Origin: an uncultured Kiritimatiellota bacterium
GTDB lineage: Bacteria > Verrucomicrobiota > Kiritimatiellia > RFP12 > UBA1067
DNA: 64,000 bases
Reading direction: 5' to 3'
Assembly: GCA_934675625.1 (NCBI GenBank)
Contig: CAKURH010000002.1
Location: forward strand, 1-64,000
A model generated the notes under the pieces. It saw only the letters and a program-made list of their open reading frames with translations, searched no databases and was not told where the DNA came from. Positions within the stretch are counted from its first letter, which is position 1; the number at the start of each line of letters is the position of its first letter. Below, one piece after another: positions 25,661 through 33,491 of this stretch. The position numbers and the translations under genes were made by a program.

Positions 25661-26390
25661 CGAGAAAGGCCTTCAGCACGGACACGCCGTAGATCGCCGC
25701 CGTCTCGGCGCGGAGAATCGTCGGGCCGAAGCCGACAGGCGTCGCAACCTCTAGGAGCGCAACCAGTTCCGACGGCGTGAAGTCACCTTCTGGCCCGACA
25801 AAAACCGCCCAGCCGGCAGCGGCGGACGCCGCCGGGGCCGCCGCGAGCGCCGCTCCCATCGGCGGCGGCGGCGGATCGGTCAGCGCGCCCACGAAGCAGG
25901 TCGTCGCGCGGACGAGCGGCAGCACATCGGCGAACGAAACGGGCGAAAGGATCTCAGGCAGCCACTTCGCGTCCGACTGCCGCGCCGCGTCTTCGGCAAT
26001 GCGCTGCCAGCGCGCACGTTTCGCCGCGCAGTCGTTCGGCGCGAGGCGCACAATCGTCCGTTCGCTGATGACGGGTACGAGCCGCGTCACGCCCAGTTCC
26101 GTCGCCTTCTCAATCGTCCAGTCCCACCGCGAGCCCTTCGTCACGCAGGCGAACAGCGTGAGCGCTGCCGTCGGGCGCGCGAGCGTCTGGACGTCCGAGA
26201 CGGGCGCCAGACCCACCGACGTGCCGCCCGTTCGCCGACAGGCGAAAGTCCGCCAGCGGCCCTGTCCGTCGAAGAGCTCGATCGCCTCGCCCTCCTTCGG
26301 ACGCAAGACCTTGAGATGGTTTCGCGCCTCCTGCGACAGGACGGGCGTCTCGGCCTCCAGCTGTTCCGTTTCGACAAGCAGACGATGCAT
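25641..26390 (-). CDS. rsmE: 16S rRNA m3U1498 methyltransferase
   Basis: 249 aa SPOUT methyltransferase. An N-terminal PUA-like domain (MHRLLVETEQLEAETPVLSQ...HLKVLRPKEGEAIELFDGQG) precedes KATELGVTRLVPVISERT, RWQRIAEDAARQSDAKWLPEI, and the knot motif VFVGPEGDFTPSEL with LRAETAAIYGVSVL. An alanine/proline-rich insert (DPPPPPMGAALAAAPAASAAA) precedes the knot. It lies 20 bases after pcrA. The ATG at 26390 sits in an ATGCAT palindrome. Confidence 0.93.
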   Translation of the reverse strand: MHRLLVETEQLEAETPVLSQEARNHLKVLRPKEGEAIELFDGQGRWRTFACRRTGGTSVGLAPVSDVQTLARPTAALTLFACVTKGSRWDWTIEKATELGVTRLVPVISERTIVRLAPNDCAAKRARWQRIAEDAARQSDAKWLPEILSPVSFADVLPLVRATTCFVGALTDPPPPPMGAALAAAPAASAAAGWAVFVGPEGDFTPSELVALLEVATPVGFGPTILRAETAAIYGVSVLKAFLDDVRPR

Positions 26391-26410
26391 CGTCAACAGG
26401 CCTCCGTTTC

Positions 26411-28558
26411 TCAGTGCCGCCACGTCGTGCGCGTAATCGTCGCCGAGCCCGACGAACGCCCGCCGCCCGAACCAAAACCGCGCCCGCCGTAGCCGCCGCT
26501 GCCGTACCCACCTCGGCCGCCGCCAAAGCCCCCGTAGCCGCCACGGTTGCCAGAGCCGCCGTAACCGCCGCGCGACGCGCCGCTTCCGCCGCCATAGCCG
26601 CCGCCATAGGCGGGCGGGAAGCCCGCGACGCGCTTGACCGTCACGAGCTGCGGCGGAATCTCCTTCACAAAGACGGACGCCTCCACCGGGAACATCCCGC
26701 CGTCCGGCGTCTTGCGCATCTGCGGCGAGAAGAGGTAGAGCAGATCCTTCGCGCGCGTGACGACGACGTAGAAGAGCCGCCGCTCCTCGTCCATGCGCCC
26801 TTCCTCGGTCGCCTTGCCGGACGGGAACAGGCCCTCGGAGAGCCACGGCACGAAGACGACGGGCCACTCCATGCCCTTCGCCTGGTGGATCGTCGAGAGC
26901 GTCAGGCGGTCGAGCGACGGGTCGTTCTTCTTCACGTCGAGATTCGTCATGAGCGCAACGTCCGAGAGGAACGCCTCCAGCCCGCCCTCGTTGCCGGCGA
27001 TCTGCGCGGCAAGCTCCTTGAGGTCGGCGAGGCGGTCTTCGGCCTCCGCGTCGTCCCACGCCTTGCGCAGGTAGTCCTCGTAGAAGAGGTCGCAGAAGTC
27101 CTCGATCAGCTCGCCGACCTCGTCCGCCGCAAGATGGTCATAGGCACATTCGAGGCACTTCGCGAGCGGCGGCCACACGGGCTTCGCCTTCGCGCCCAAA
27201 AGCTTGTGGAGCGCGTCGCGGCACTCCTTCGAGCGTCCGTCAAAGCTGCGGCCGAGTTTCTCCCAGTACGTCTTCGCGCTCTTCTCGCCGACGCCCGGCA
27301 GCAGCTCGACGAATCGCAGGAACGAGAGCTCGTCCGCCGGATTGACGACGAGCCGCAGATAGGCGAGGACGTCCTTGACGTGGATCTGCTCAAAGACGCC
27401 GACGCCCGACGTGATGCGGAACGGCACCTTCAGCCGCGCGAGCGCCAGCTGCACGTCAATGGACTGGAAGTGGCTGCGGTAGAGGACGGCCATGTCGCTG
27501 AAGCGGTAGCCGAGGTCGCGCGCCTGCATGACGAGCTTGTAGATCTCGTTCGCCATCGTCTTCGCGTCGTAGACCCGGTAGATGACCGGCTTCTCGCCGC
27601 GTCCGGCGCGGTTCGGGCGCAGGGTCTTCTCGAACTGGTTCGGCGAGTCCTTCATCACGACGTTCGCGACGTCGAGGACCTCCGGCACCGAGCGGTAGTT
27701 GCGCTCCAGCTTGATCGTGCGGCAGCCCTCCCAGCGGCGCGGGAACTCCATGATGTTCTCGATCTGCGCGCCGCGCCACGTGTAGATGCACTGGAAGTCG
27801 TCGCCGACGGCGAGGATGTTGCGGTGCTTCGCCGCGAGGATGTCCGTGAACTCGGCCTGCAGGCCGTTCGTGTCCTGGTACTCGTCGACGAGCACGTAGA
27901 GGAAGTGCTCCTGAAGCATCTCGCGGATGCGCGCCGTCTTCTCGCTCGTGAGAAGCTTCAGCCCGTTCACGAGGAGGTCGTCGAAGTCCATCGCGCCGAG
28001 CTCGCGCTTGCGCGCCGCGTACTTCTCCGCAATCGCGGCGATCTTCTCCGGATCGACTCCCGCCGTCTTCGTCTGCCACCTCCGGGCGATGTCCGCGACC
28101 GAACGGCCCTCGTTCGCGGCCTCGGAGATCATCTTCGCGACGAGATCCCTCTTCACGAAGTCCTTCGGGTCCGGCACCGTCGTCTTGATGAGGTCGCCGA
28201 TCAGCTTCTTCTGGTCGTCCTCGTCGAGGATCTGGAAGCCCGGCGCATAACCGAGGCCCGACCCGTAGCGGCGCAGGAGGCGCGCGCAGATCGAGTGGAA
28301 CGTGCCCGACCAGATGGACGCGACGGCGTCGCCGACGAGCTTCTCCGCCCGTTCGCGCATCTCGCGCGCGGCGCGGTTCGTGAAGGTCAGGAGGAGGATG
28401 CGGTCGGGCGGAACGCCCTGTTCGATCAGGTACGCGACGCGGTGGACGAGCGTACGGGTCTTGCCGGTGCCGGCCGCCGCGAGGACGAGCAGCGGCCCAT
28501 TGCCCGCCGTCGCCGCCGCGCACTGCTCGGGGTTGAGGAGTTTCGAGAAATCTGTCAT
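26411..28558 (-). CDS. UvrD/PcrA-family DNA helicase with glycine-rich tail
   Basis: 715 aa superfamily 1A helicase. Motifs seen are the Walker A AAAGTGKTRT, TFTNRAAREM, DFDDLL, Walker B VDEYQDTN, GDDFQCIY, LERNYRS, and the late STIHQAKGMEWPVVFVPWL and EERRLFYVVVTRA. It unwinds DNA in repair and replication restart. The last 65 or so residues are a low-complexity tail of repeated GGYGG, RGG and GSGG units, unlike the lysine/Tudor tail of typical PcrA. The start ATG at 28558 gives SKLLNPEQCAAATA. The promoter box is 17 bases upstream and no ribosome site is visible. Confidence 0.93.
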   Translation of the reverse strand: MTDFSKLLNPEQCAAATAGNGPLLVLAAAGTGKTRTLVHRVAYLIEQGVPPDRILLLTFTNRAAREMRERAEKLVGDAVASIWSGTFHSICARLLRRYGSGLGYAPGFQILDEDDQKKLIGDLIKTTVPDPKDFVKRDLVAKMISEAANEGRSVADIARRWQTKTAGVDPEKIAAIAEKYAARKRELGAMDFDDLLVNGLKLLTSEKTARIREMLQEHFLYVLVDEYQDTNGLQAEFTDILAAKHRNILAVGDDFQCIYTWRGAQIENIMEFPRRWEGCRTIKLERNYRSVPEVLDVANVVMKDSPNQFEKTLRPNRAGRGEKPVIYRVYDAKTMANEIYKLVMQARDLGYRFSDMAVLYRSHFQSIDVQLALARLKVPFRITSGVGVFEQIHVKDVLAYLRLVVNPADELSFLRFVELLPGVGEKSAKTYWEKLGRSFDGRSKECRDALHKLLGAKAKPVWPPLAKCLECAYDHLAADEVGELIEDFCDLFYEDYLRKAWDDAEAEDRLADLKELAAQIAGNEGGLEAFLSDVALMTNLDVKKNDPSLDRLTLSTIHQAKGMEWPVVFVPWLSEGLFPSGKATEEGRMDEERRLFYVVVTRAKDLLYLFSPQMRKTPDGGMFPVEASVFVKEIPPQLVTVKRVAGFPPAYGGGYGGGSGASRGGYGGSGNRGGYGGFGGGRGGYGSGGYGGRGFGSGGGRSSGSATITRTTWRH

Positions 28559-28575
28559 GGTCTTGGAAGCCGGAT

Positions 28576-28581
28576 ATTATA
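28576..28581 (-). promoter_or_regulatory. Helicase operon promoter -10
   Basis: The minus strand reads CCTTTGGTATAATATCC, an extended consensus -10, 17 bases before the ATG. The leader would be about 10 nt without a Shine-Dalgarno site. Confidence 0.65.
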
Positions 28582-28695
28582 CCAAAGGTTGCCTTGGCAC
28601 GTCATCCCGCCGCCGACTCCCCGTTGCCACCGACCGCCCTTTCAGGGCCGCTCGGCGGCGAACTTGACCCAGACCGACATGAAGCCAAGCGCCTT

Positions 28696-30778
28696 TTACT
28701 TGAGAATCAGCAGAAGACCCGTCGGGCGACGCTCCAGCGTGCAGGACTTTCCGTCGGCGGACTTCACGAAAAGCCATTTGGCCTTTCCGGCCGCCTCAAC
28801 GACGGGAAGGCCGTCAATTCCGTCTTCTGACGCGATGGACAGAAACGCCCCGTTCGGACGGAAAGCGGCCCTGTCGTTCGCATGGGCGATGACCAGTTTC
28901 GCACCCGGCGCGAACGTGACCTTTCCGCCAAACACGGCCTGTGCAGCCTCCGTCATCGCATTCGCGTCAACCGTCCACGTGCCCGTCACCTTGACGTCGC
29001 CATGCTCGAACGTCGGGAACCCCTCCAAATCGTTGACCGTAAACTCGGCTCCCGCCGAGAGGATGATCTTCGTGTCCGCGCCGAATTTCATCGTGTCAAA
29101 CGCAGGGTAGAACGGCGTCGTCTCGGTCGTGTTGATCGCGAGGGTGAAGAGTGTGCCATCCGTGTCGACCATCGCCGAATAGCAGGCCGCATCCGTGCTG
29201 TCGCGCCCCTGGCGGTCATAGGCAAAGCCAAAGTTGGCAGCCCAGGTCGGATTGTTGAGCGCCGCTGACGGCGGCGTAGGCGACGGACGGACGATCCGCG
29301 AGGGCTTGCGGCGTCGGAAGCTCCGCGGCGCCATAGGCGGACTCCGCGAGCTTCTCGGCCGCGAACAGCCCCGCCGGGCCATTGAACTGCAGCGCACCCG
29401 CCTTCAGGTCCAGCGTCGCCGCACCGACCGCGCTCGCATAAAGGTTCGTGCCGACGCCGTCCTTGGTCAACGTCGACTTCCAGGATCCCCTGCCGCCCCA
29501 AACCCTTGTCGTGCCGGCGGAATCGATCGAGAGATCCGGAAGGGAAAAGGACGCCAGCCCCGAAGATGGAGGGTGTCCCCCTCGCCCATCATTGAAAGGG
29601 GGACTCCGTCGCGCGGGAGGGCTCCGTCACACGCCAAGTCAAGTGTGCGGCCGGCCTTGAGGCGAACGCCGCCGGAAAAGTCATTCGCGCCGTTCTGAAG
29701 CACCAGCGTATTGGCCCCATACTCGCTCATGAAATGACCGGGCCCCGTCACCTTCCCGGCCAGCGTCAGCGTGCCGTCCCTGTTGAGCCGCGTCTCGCCT
29801 TCCAGCGAGACGTCCCCCGTCCAGAGAGCGCTGCCGCTCTGCATCTGAAAATAGGCATACGGCCCCATCTGCAAATCCCAAGTCCCCGTTCCGCTGAAGT
29901 CCACGAACTTGATCACGCCGTAATTGCAGATGCGCAGCGTCCCCTTGCCGTCGCCCTCCGCAAACGTGACGCCGCCCTCCAGATGGAGCTCTTTCGGACT
30001 GACAATCAGGCCCGGCCCCGTCACCACGCACGTCGCGCCGTAGAGCTGAACGCTTGTGGGGATTGTCAGCGTCCAGCCGTTCAGCGTAATCGGCCTTGTC
30101 GTGCGGGCCGACCCGCTCGCGCTGTCATGGGTGACCCATGTCGCGTCCCCGACGAGATTGAGCGAGCCAATCCACGTCGTGTTGTAGGTCGCCGACGAGT
30201 TGATCCGCAGCGCGCCGCTTCCGTCCGGGCGAGCGCGAGAATGCGGCCGCCCCCCAGGCTGACGCCGCTCGGCTCCGTCGGCCAGTCCTTCTTGGCCATG
30301 CCCTCGCCGCACGTCCGCTGAATCCATGACACGCCATTGTCGGCGCTCGTCATCACGCCCCAGCGGCGAGGCTTCATGTCATTGCCGTAGCTGCCCCCGA
30401 ACCAGAAGGCCATCAGGCCGACGCCCGGCACCTTGAAGACGTCCGTGATCTGCATCATCGGCCCCGGCGTCAGCTTCGGCGTCGCGACAAGTTCCCACGC
30501 GAGGCCGTCTGCCGAACGGTAGAGGTTCATGAGCGGCCCCTTCCCGTAGCGGCGCAGCCAGACAAGCAGGCGGCCGTTCTCGTCCAGCAGTTGTAGCCGA
30601 CCGCCGGCTCGACGACAGCGGGCTCGACGACAGCGGGCGCGACGGCAGATTGCCCGACCGTCGGACAAGAGGCGTTCGTGGCGTCGGACGCGGCGTGTGC
30701 GGCCACGGAAGCTGCGCCACACGCCACGGCAAAGGTTGCGCTCATCACCTTTGCGTAATCAACTTTCGTTTTGCTCAT
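28696..30778 (-). pseudogene. Broken sialidase-like / autotransporter beta-strand mosaic
   Basis: Four pieces in shifting frames read through the region. (1) 30778-30590: MSKTKVDY..., a signal-peptide-like segment ending AAHAA, then a VVEPAVVEPAV repeat. (2) About 30590-30230: BNR/sialidase-like sequence (LLDENGRLLVWLRRYGKGPL, SADNGVSWIQR, GGRILALARTE). (3) About 30230-29590: autotransporter-associated beta-strand repeats (TLTLAGKVTGPGHF, NTLVLQNGANDFSGGVRL). (4) 29590-28696: passenger-like sequence in two frames, ending CTLERRPTGLLLILK. The breaks near 29590 and 29270 look like single-base shifts; the sialidase-to-beta-repeat join looks like a deletion. It has an intact promoter. Sequencing error cannot be excluded for the single-base breaks. 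Confidence 0.7.
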
Positions 30779-30784
30779 GCAGGT

Positions 30785-30790
30785 ATTATA
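30785..30790 (-). promoter_or_regulatory. Promoter -10 of the broken surface-protein gene
   Basis: The minus strand reads TTTTGTGCTATAATACCTGC then ATG, an extended consensus -10 only 6 bases before the start. Confidence 0.65.
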
Positions 30791-30893
30791 GCACAAAATT
30801 CCCCGCTGTGGAGCAAAAGACATATCCACTTTTTTTGAGGGCCGGTTTCGCCCATCAACGCCCCGCCACCGCCGTGTGGCGACAAGTTCGGCT

Positions 30894-32027
30894 TCAACCG
30901 AAACGCCGGAGCGAGGCAAACTGCGCGAAGAAGCCGGGGTATGACTTCGCCGCACAGGCCGTGTCGTCGATCGCGACGGGCGCATCGGCCACGGTCGCGC
31001 CGACGGCAATCGACATCGCGATGCGGTGGTCGGCGAAGGAGCCGAACGCGCCGCCGCGCAACGGCGCCGACTGGCCGTGCACGACAAACACTGCGTCTGA
31101 AACGTCCGTCGCAACGCCGAAGCGCGTGAGCACGTCCGCCATCGCCGCCACGCGATCCGACTCCTTGAGACGCAGACGGCGAATGCCCGTGAAGCGCGTC
31201 GTGCCCGCACGTTTCGCGGCGAGGACCGTCAGGACGGGGAAGATGTCGGGGCAGGCGTCAATGTCAACCGACCCGTCGCCCGTTCGCGCGAAGTCGGCGA
31301 GGATCGGAACGATCGCGCGGTCGGGCTGCCGCGAATCGTCCGCAAGCCCCGCCGCACAGCCGTCCGACAGGCGAACCGCGTTGCCAAGCGCGGCCATCGC
31401 GAGCGGAAACGCCGCGCCCGACCAGTCCGTCTCGATGCGTGGGCCGTCCGCCGGCGCACAAAACCGCTGATGGCCCGCGACGCGAAAGCCCGTCGCCGTC
31501 TCGTCGACCGACACGCCATAGGTGCGCAAGACGTCCAGCGTCATGTCGACATAGCCGCGTGAGGCGAGCGGCGAGGTGAGGCGAATCTCCGAATCACTGT
31601 CCAGCAACGGCAGGGCAAAGAGAAGCCCGCTCACGAACTGCGACGAGACGTCGCCGGCCAAGACCTGAACGCCCGGTTCAAGGTTCGCGTAGTCAATCTG
31701 CGGACGCGTCGCGAGCCGCCCCTTCATCACCCAGTTCGGCGTCACGCCCAACGCGGCGACGATCGGGCCCAAGAGCCGTCGCGTCGTCCCCGACTCGCCG
31801 CAGTCCTGCGTCACGGCGTTCTTGCCCTGTGCGCGCGGCGTTCGCTGCGCGTCGAGCGCCGCCAAGCACCGCTTCGTCGCGCAAATGTCGTCGCAGTCTT
31901 CGGGAGACGACGCGAGACACGCCGTGCGCCCGGCGAGAAATTCGGCGATCAGCACGCGATGCGCATGCGATTTCGAAATGGGCACCGCCATTGTGCCGCG
32001 CCGCAGACCGGGTTCGAGACGGGTCAC
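30894..32027 (-). CDS. aroA: EPSP synthase (3-phosphoshikimate 1-carboxyvinyltransferase)
   Basis: 377 aa; usual lengths are 425-450. It adds phosphoenolpyruvate to shikimate-3-phosphate. The motifs PISKSHAHR, CGESGTTRRLL, DVSSQFVSGLLFALP, LKESDRVAAMADVL and FADHRIAMS mark the two-domain EPSP fold and its substrate residues. The protein is compact, mainly in the N-terminal domain. The ATG overlaps the aroKB stop by 4 bases, so they are coupled. It is the last gene of the shikimate run; an unrelated broken gene follows. Confidence 0.93.
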   Translation of the reverse strand: MTRLEPGLRRGTMAVPISKSHAHRVLIAEFLAGRTACLASSPEDCDDICATKRCLAALDAQRTPRAQGKNAVTQDCGESGTTRRLLGPIVAALGVTPNWVMKGRLATRPQIDYANLEPGVQVLAGDVSSQFVSGLLFALPLLDSDSEIRLTSPLASRGYVDMTLDVLRTYGVSVDETATGFRVAGHQRFCAPADGPRIETDWSGAAFPLAMAALGNAVRLSDGCAAGLADDSRQPDRAIVPILADFARTGDGSVDIDACPDIFPVLTVLAAKRAGTTRFTGIRRLRLKESDRVAAMADVLTRFGVATDVSDAVFVVHGQSAPLRGGAFGSFADHRIAMSIAVGATVADAPVAIDDTACAAKSYPGFFAQFASLRRFG

Positions 32028-33457
32028 AGGGCCTCCTTTTCAAGGTCGATCGGCACGGCACGCACATCGCCCCATCCACACGGCAGCGCGAACGTGACGA
32101 CCGCGCCCGCGCGCTTCTTGTCGCCCTTCATGAGCGGCACGAGCCCGCCAAGGGACAGGCCCTCTGGTAGCGCCGTCGGCAACCCGGCCACCGCGAACCG
32201 CGCGGCCAGTTCGTCCGGCCAGTCCGCCGGGGACAGACCCCGCCGCACCGCAATCCGCGCCTCCTCGACGCAGCCAATCGCCACGGCCGAGCCATGCGAA
32301 ATCGCGTAGTTCGTCGCCTTCTCGACGGCGTGGGCGACTGTGTGGCCGCAGTTGAGCAGAAGCCGCCGCCCCAGCCGCTCGAACGGGTCTTCACGGACGA
32401 TGCCGACCTTGACGGCGAGATTTCGTGCGATTTCAGCCGCCGTTGGCACATTTTCGGAAGTTATCGAGGAAGCCACCTTGGGGACAGGCCCCCAATTCTT
32501 GGGGCCTGTCCCCACGTTTTGGGGGTCTGTCCCCGGCGAAATAATCTCGTGCTTGATCATTTCGGCCTTGCCGTCGCACAGCGTCGCGGACGGCAGCGTC
32601 GCCAGGAACGCCGCGTCGATGACGACGAGTTTCGGCGCGTGGAATGCCCCCGCGAGATTCTTCCCTTCCGGCAAATCACACCCTGTCTTCCCACCCGTCG
32701 AGGCGTCCACCATCGACAGCAAGGTCGTCGGCACGTTGATCCAGTCGATGCCGCGCATCCACGTCGCCGCCGCGAATCCCGTGAGGTCGCCCGCCACGCC
32801 TCCGCCCAGCGCGGCGACCGTGTCGCGGCGACCCAGCCCCGCACGGGCGAACGCCCCCCAGAGCGCCGTCACCGTGCCAATCGTCTTGTGCTGTTCGCCG
32901 GACGGTATGGTCGCAATCGGCTGGACACCCAGTTTCGCCGCCCACAGGGAGGCCACGGTCGCGTCCGCGACAACGGGACGCCCCGACAGGAAGACGCGCG
33001 CCAGCCCCGTGCCGCAGAGGACAAGCGAATTGTCGAGGTCGAACCAGCCGGCAATCCGATTCGGAAAAGAGGCATAATGCGCGGCGCGTTCCTTCGCCCG
33101 GTCACCGAGCGGACGCGTCCCCTGCGCCGCGCCGAGGCGCCGCGCAAGTTCATCGTCCGACGGCGTGTCGAGGCAAATCACCGTCCCGTCCGTTTCACAG
33201 AACGTGCGGTTGGCCTCCCGCAGCAGCGTGCCGCCGCCGAGGGCAACGACGCCCGCCTCCCGGATTTGGGCGAGCGTCTGCGCTTCGAGGTCGCGAAACG
33301 CGGCTTCGCCCTGCGTCGCAAAGATTTCGGGAATGGATCGCCCAGCCTTTCGGACGATTTCCTCGTCAAGATCGACGAACGAAACGCCGAGCGCCGTCGC
33401 GAGACGGCGACCGAGCGTGGTCTTGCCCGAAGCGGGCGCTCCTGTCAGGAAAATCAT
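32024..33457 (-). CDS. aroKB: Bifunctional shikimate kinase / 3-dehydroquinate synthase (AroK-AroB fusion)
   Basis: 477 aa in one frame. AroK (about 1-150): Walker A GAPASGKTT, DLDEEIVRKAG, FRDLEAQ, VVALGGGTLL. AroB (about 150-477): PSGEQHKT, ALGGGVAGDLTGFAAATWMRGI, PTTLLSMVDASTGGKTG, and zinc ligands in GHTVAHAVE and an HG late segment. The AroB N-terminal nucleotide region is shortened. At residues about 308-326 three copies of a GGGGACAGACCCC hairpin repeat are read in frame as GTDPQNVGTGPKNWGPVPK. The start is ATG 33457, 7 bases after a consensus -10, so this gene can be leaderless. It lies 34 bases after aroCDE. Confidence 0.92.
   Translation of the reverse strand: MIFLTGAPASGKTTLGRRLATALGVSFVDLDEEIVRKAGRSIPEIFATQGEAAFRDLEAQTLAQIREAGVVALGGGTLLREANRTFCETDGTVICLDTPSDDELARRLGAAQGTRPLGDRAKERAAHYASFPNRIAGWFDLDNSLVLCGTGLARVFLSGRPVVADATVASLWAAKLGVQPIATIPSGEQHKTIGTVTALWGAFARAGLGRRDTVAALGGGVAGDLTGFAAATWMRGIDWINVPTTLLSMVDASTGGKTGCDLPEGKNLAGAFHAPKLVVIDAAFLATLPSATLCDGKAEMIKHEIISPGTDPQNVGTGPKNWGPVPKVASSITSENVPTAAEIARNLAVKVGIVREDPFERLGRRLLLNCGHTVAHAVEKATNYAISHGSAVAIGCVEEARIAVRRGLSPADWPDELAARFAVAGLPTALPEGLSLGGLVPLMKGDKKRAGAVVTFALPCGWGDVRAVPIDLEKEAL
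32229..32241. repeat. GGGGACAGACCCC copy in aroKB
   Basis: An exact 13-base copy within the AroB part, read as part of RRGLSPADW. It could be chance in GC-rich coding sequence, but it is the exact intergenic motif. Confidence 0.5.
32480..32534. repeat. Three hairpin repeats inserted in frame in the aroB domain
   Basis: Copies occupy 32480-32493, 32501-32513 and 32521-32534, about 20 bases apart. The first two are inverted to each other and form a stem of about 14 bp. The spacing and sequence match the intergenic array at 15698-15784. Confidence 0.85.
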
Positions 33458-33464
33458 GCGGCGT

Positions 33465-33470
33465 ATTATA
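33465..33470 (-). promoter_or_regulatory. aroKB promoter -10, 7 nt before the start
   Basis: The minus strand reads AACTTTGGTATAATACGCCGC then ATG, a perfect extended -10 with 7 bases to the start codon. Confidence 0.7.
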
Positions 33471-33491
33471 CCAAAGTTGACGCGGCGTCCG

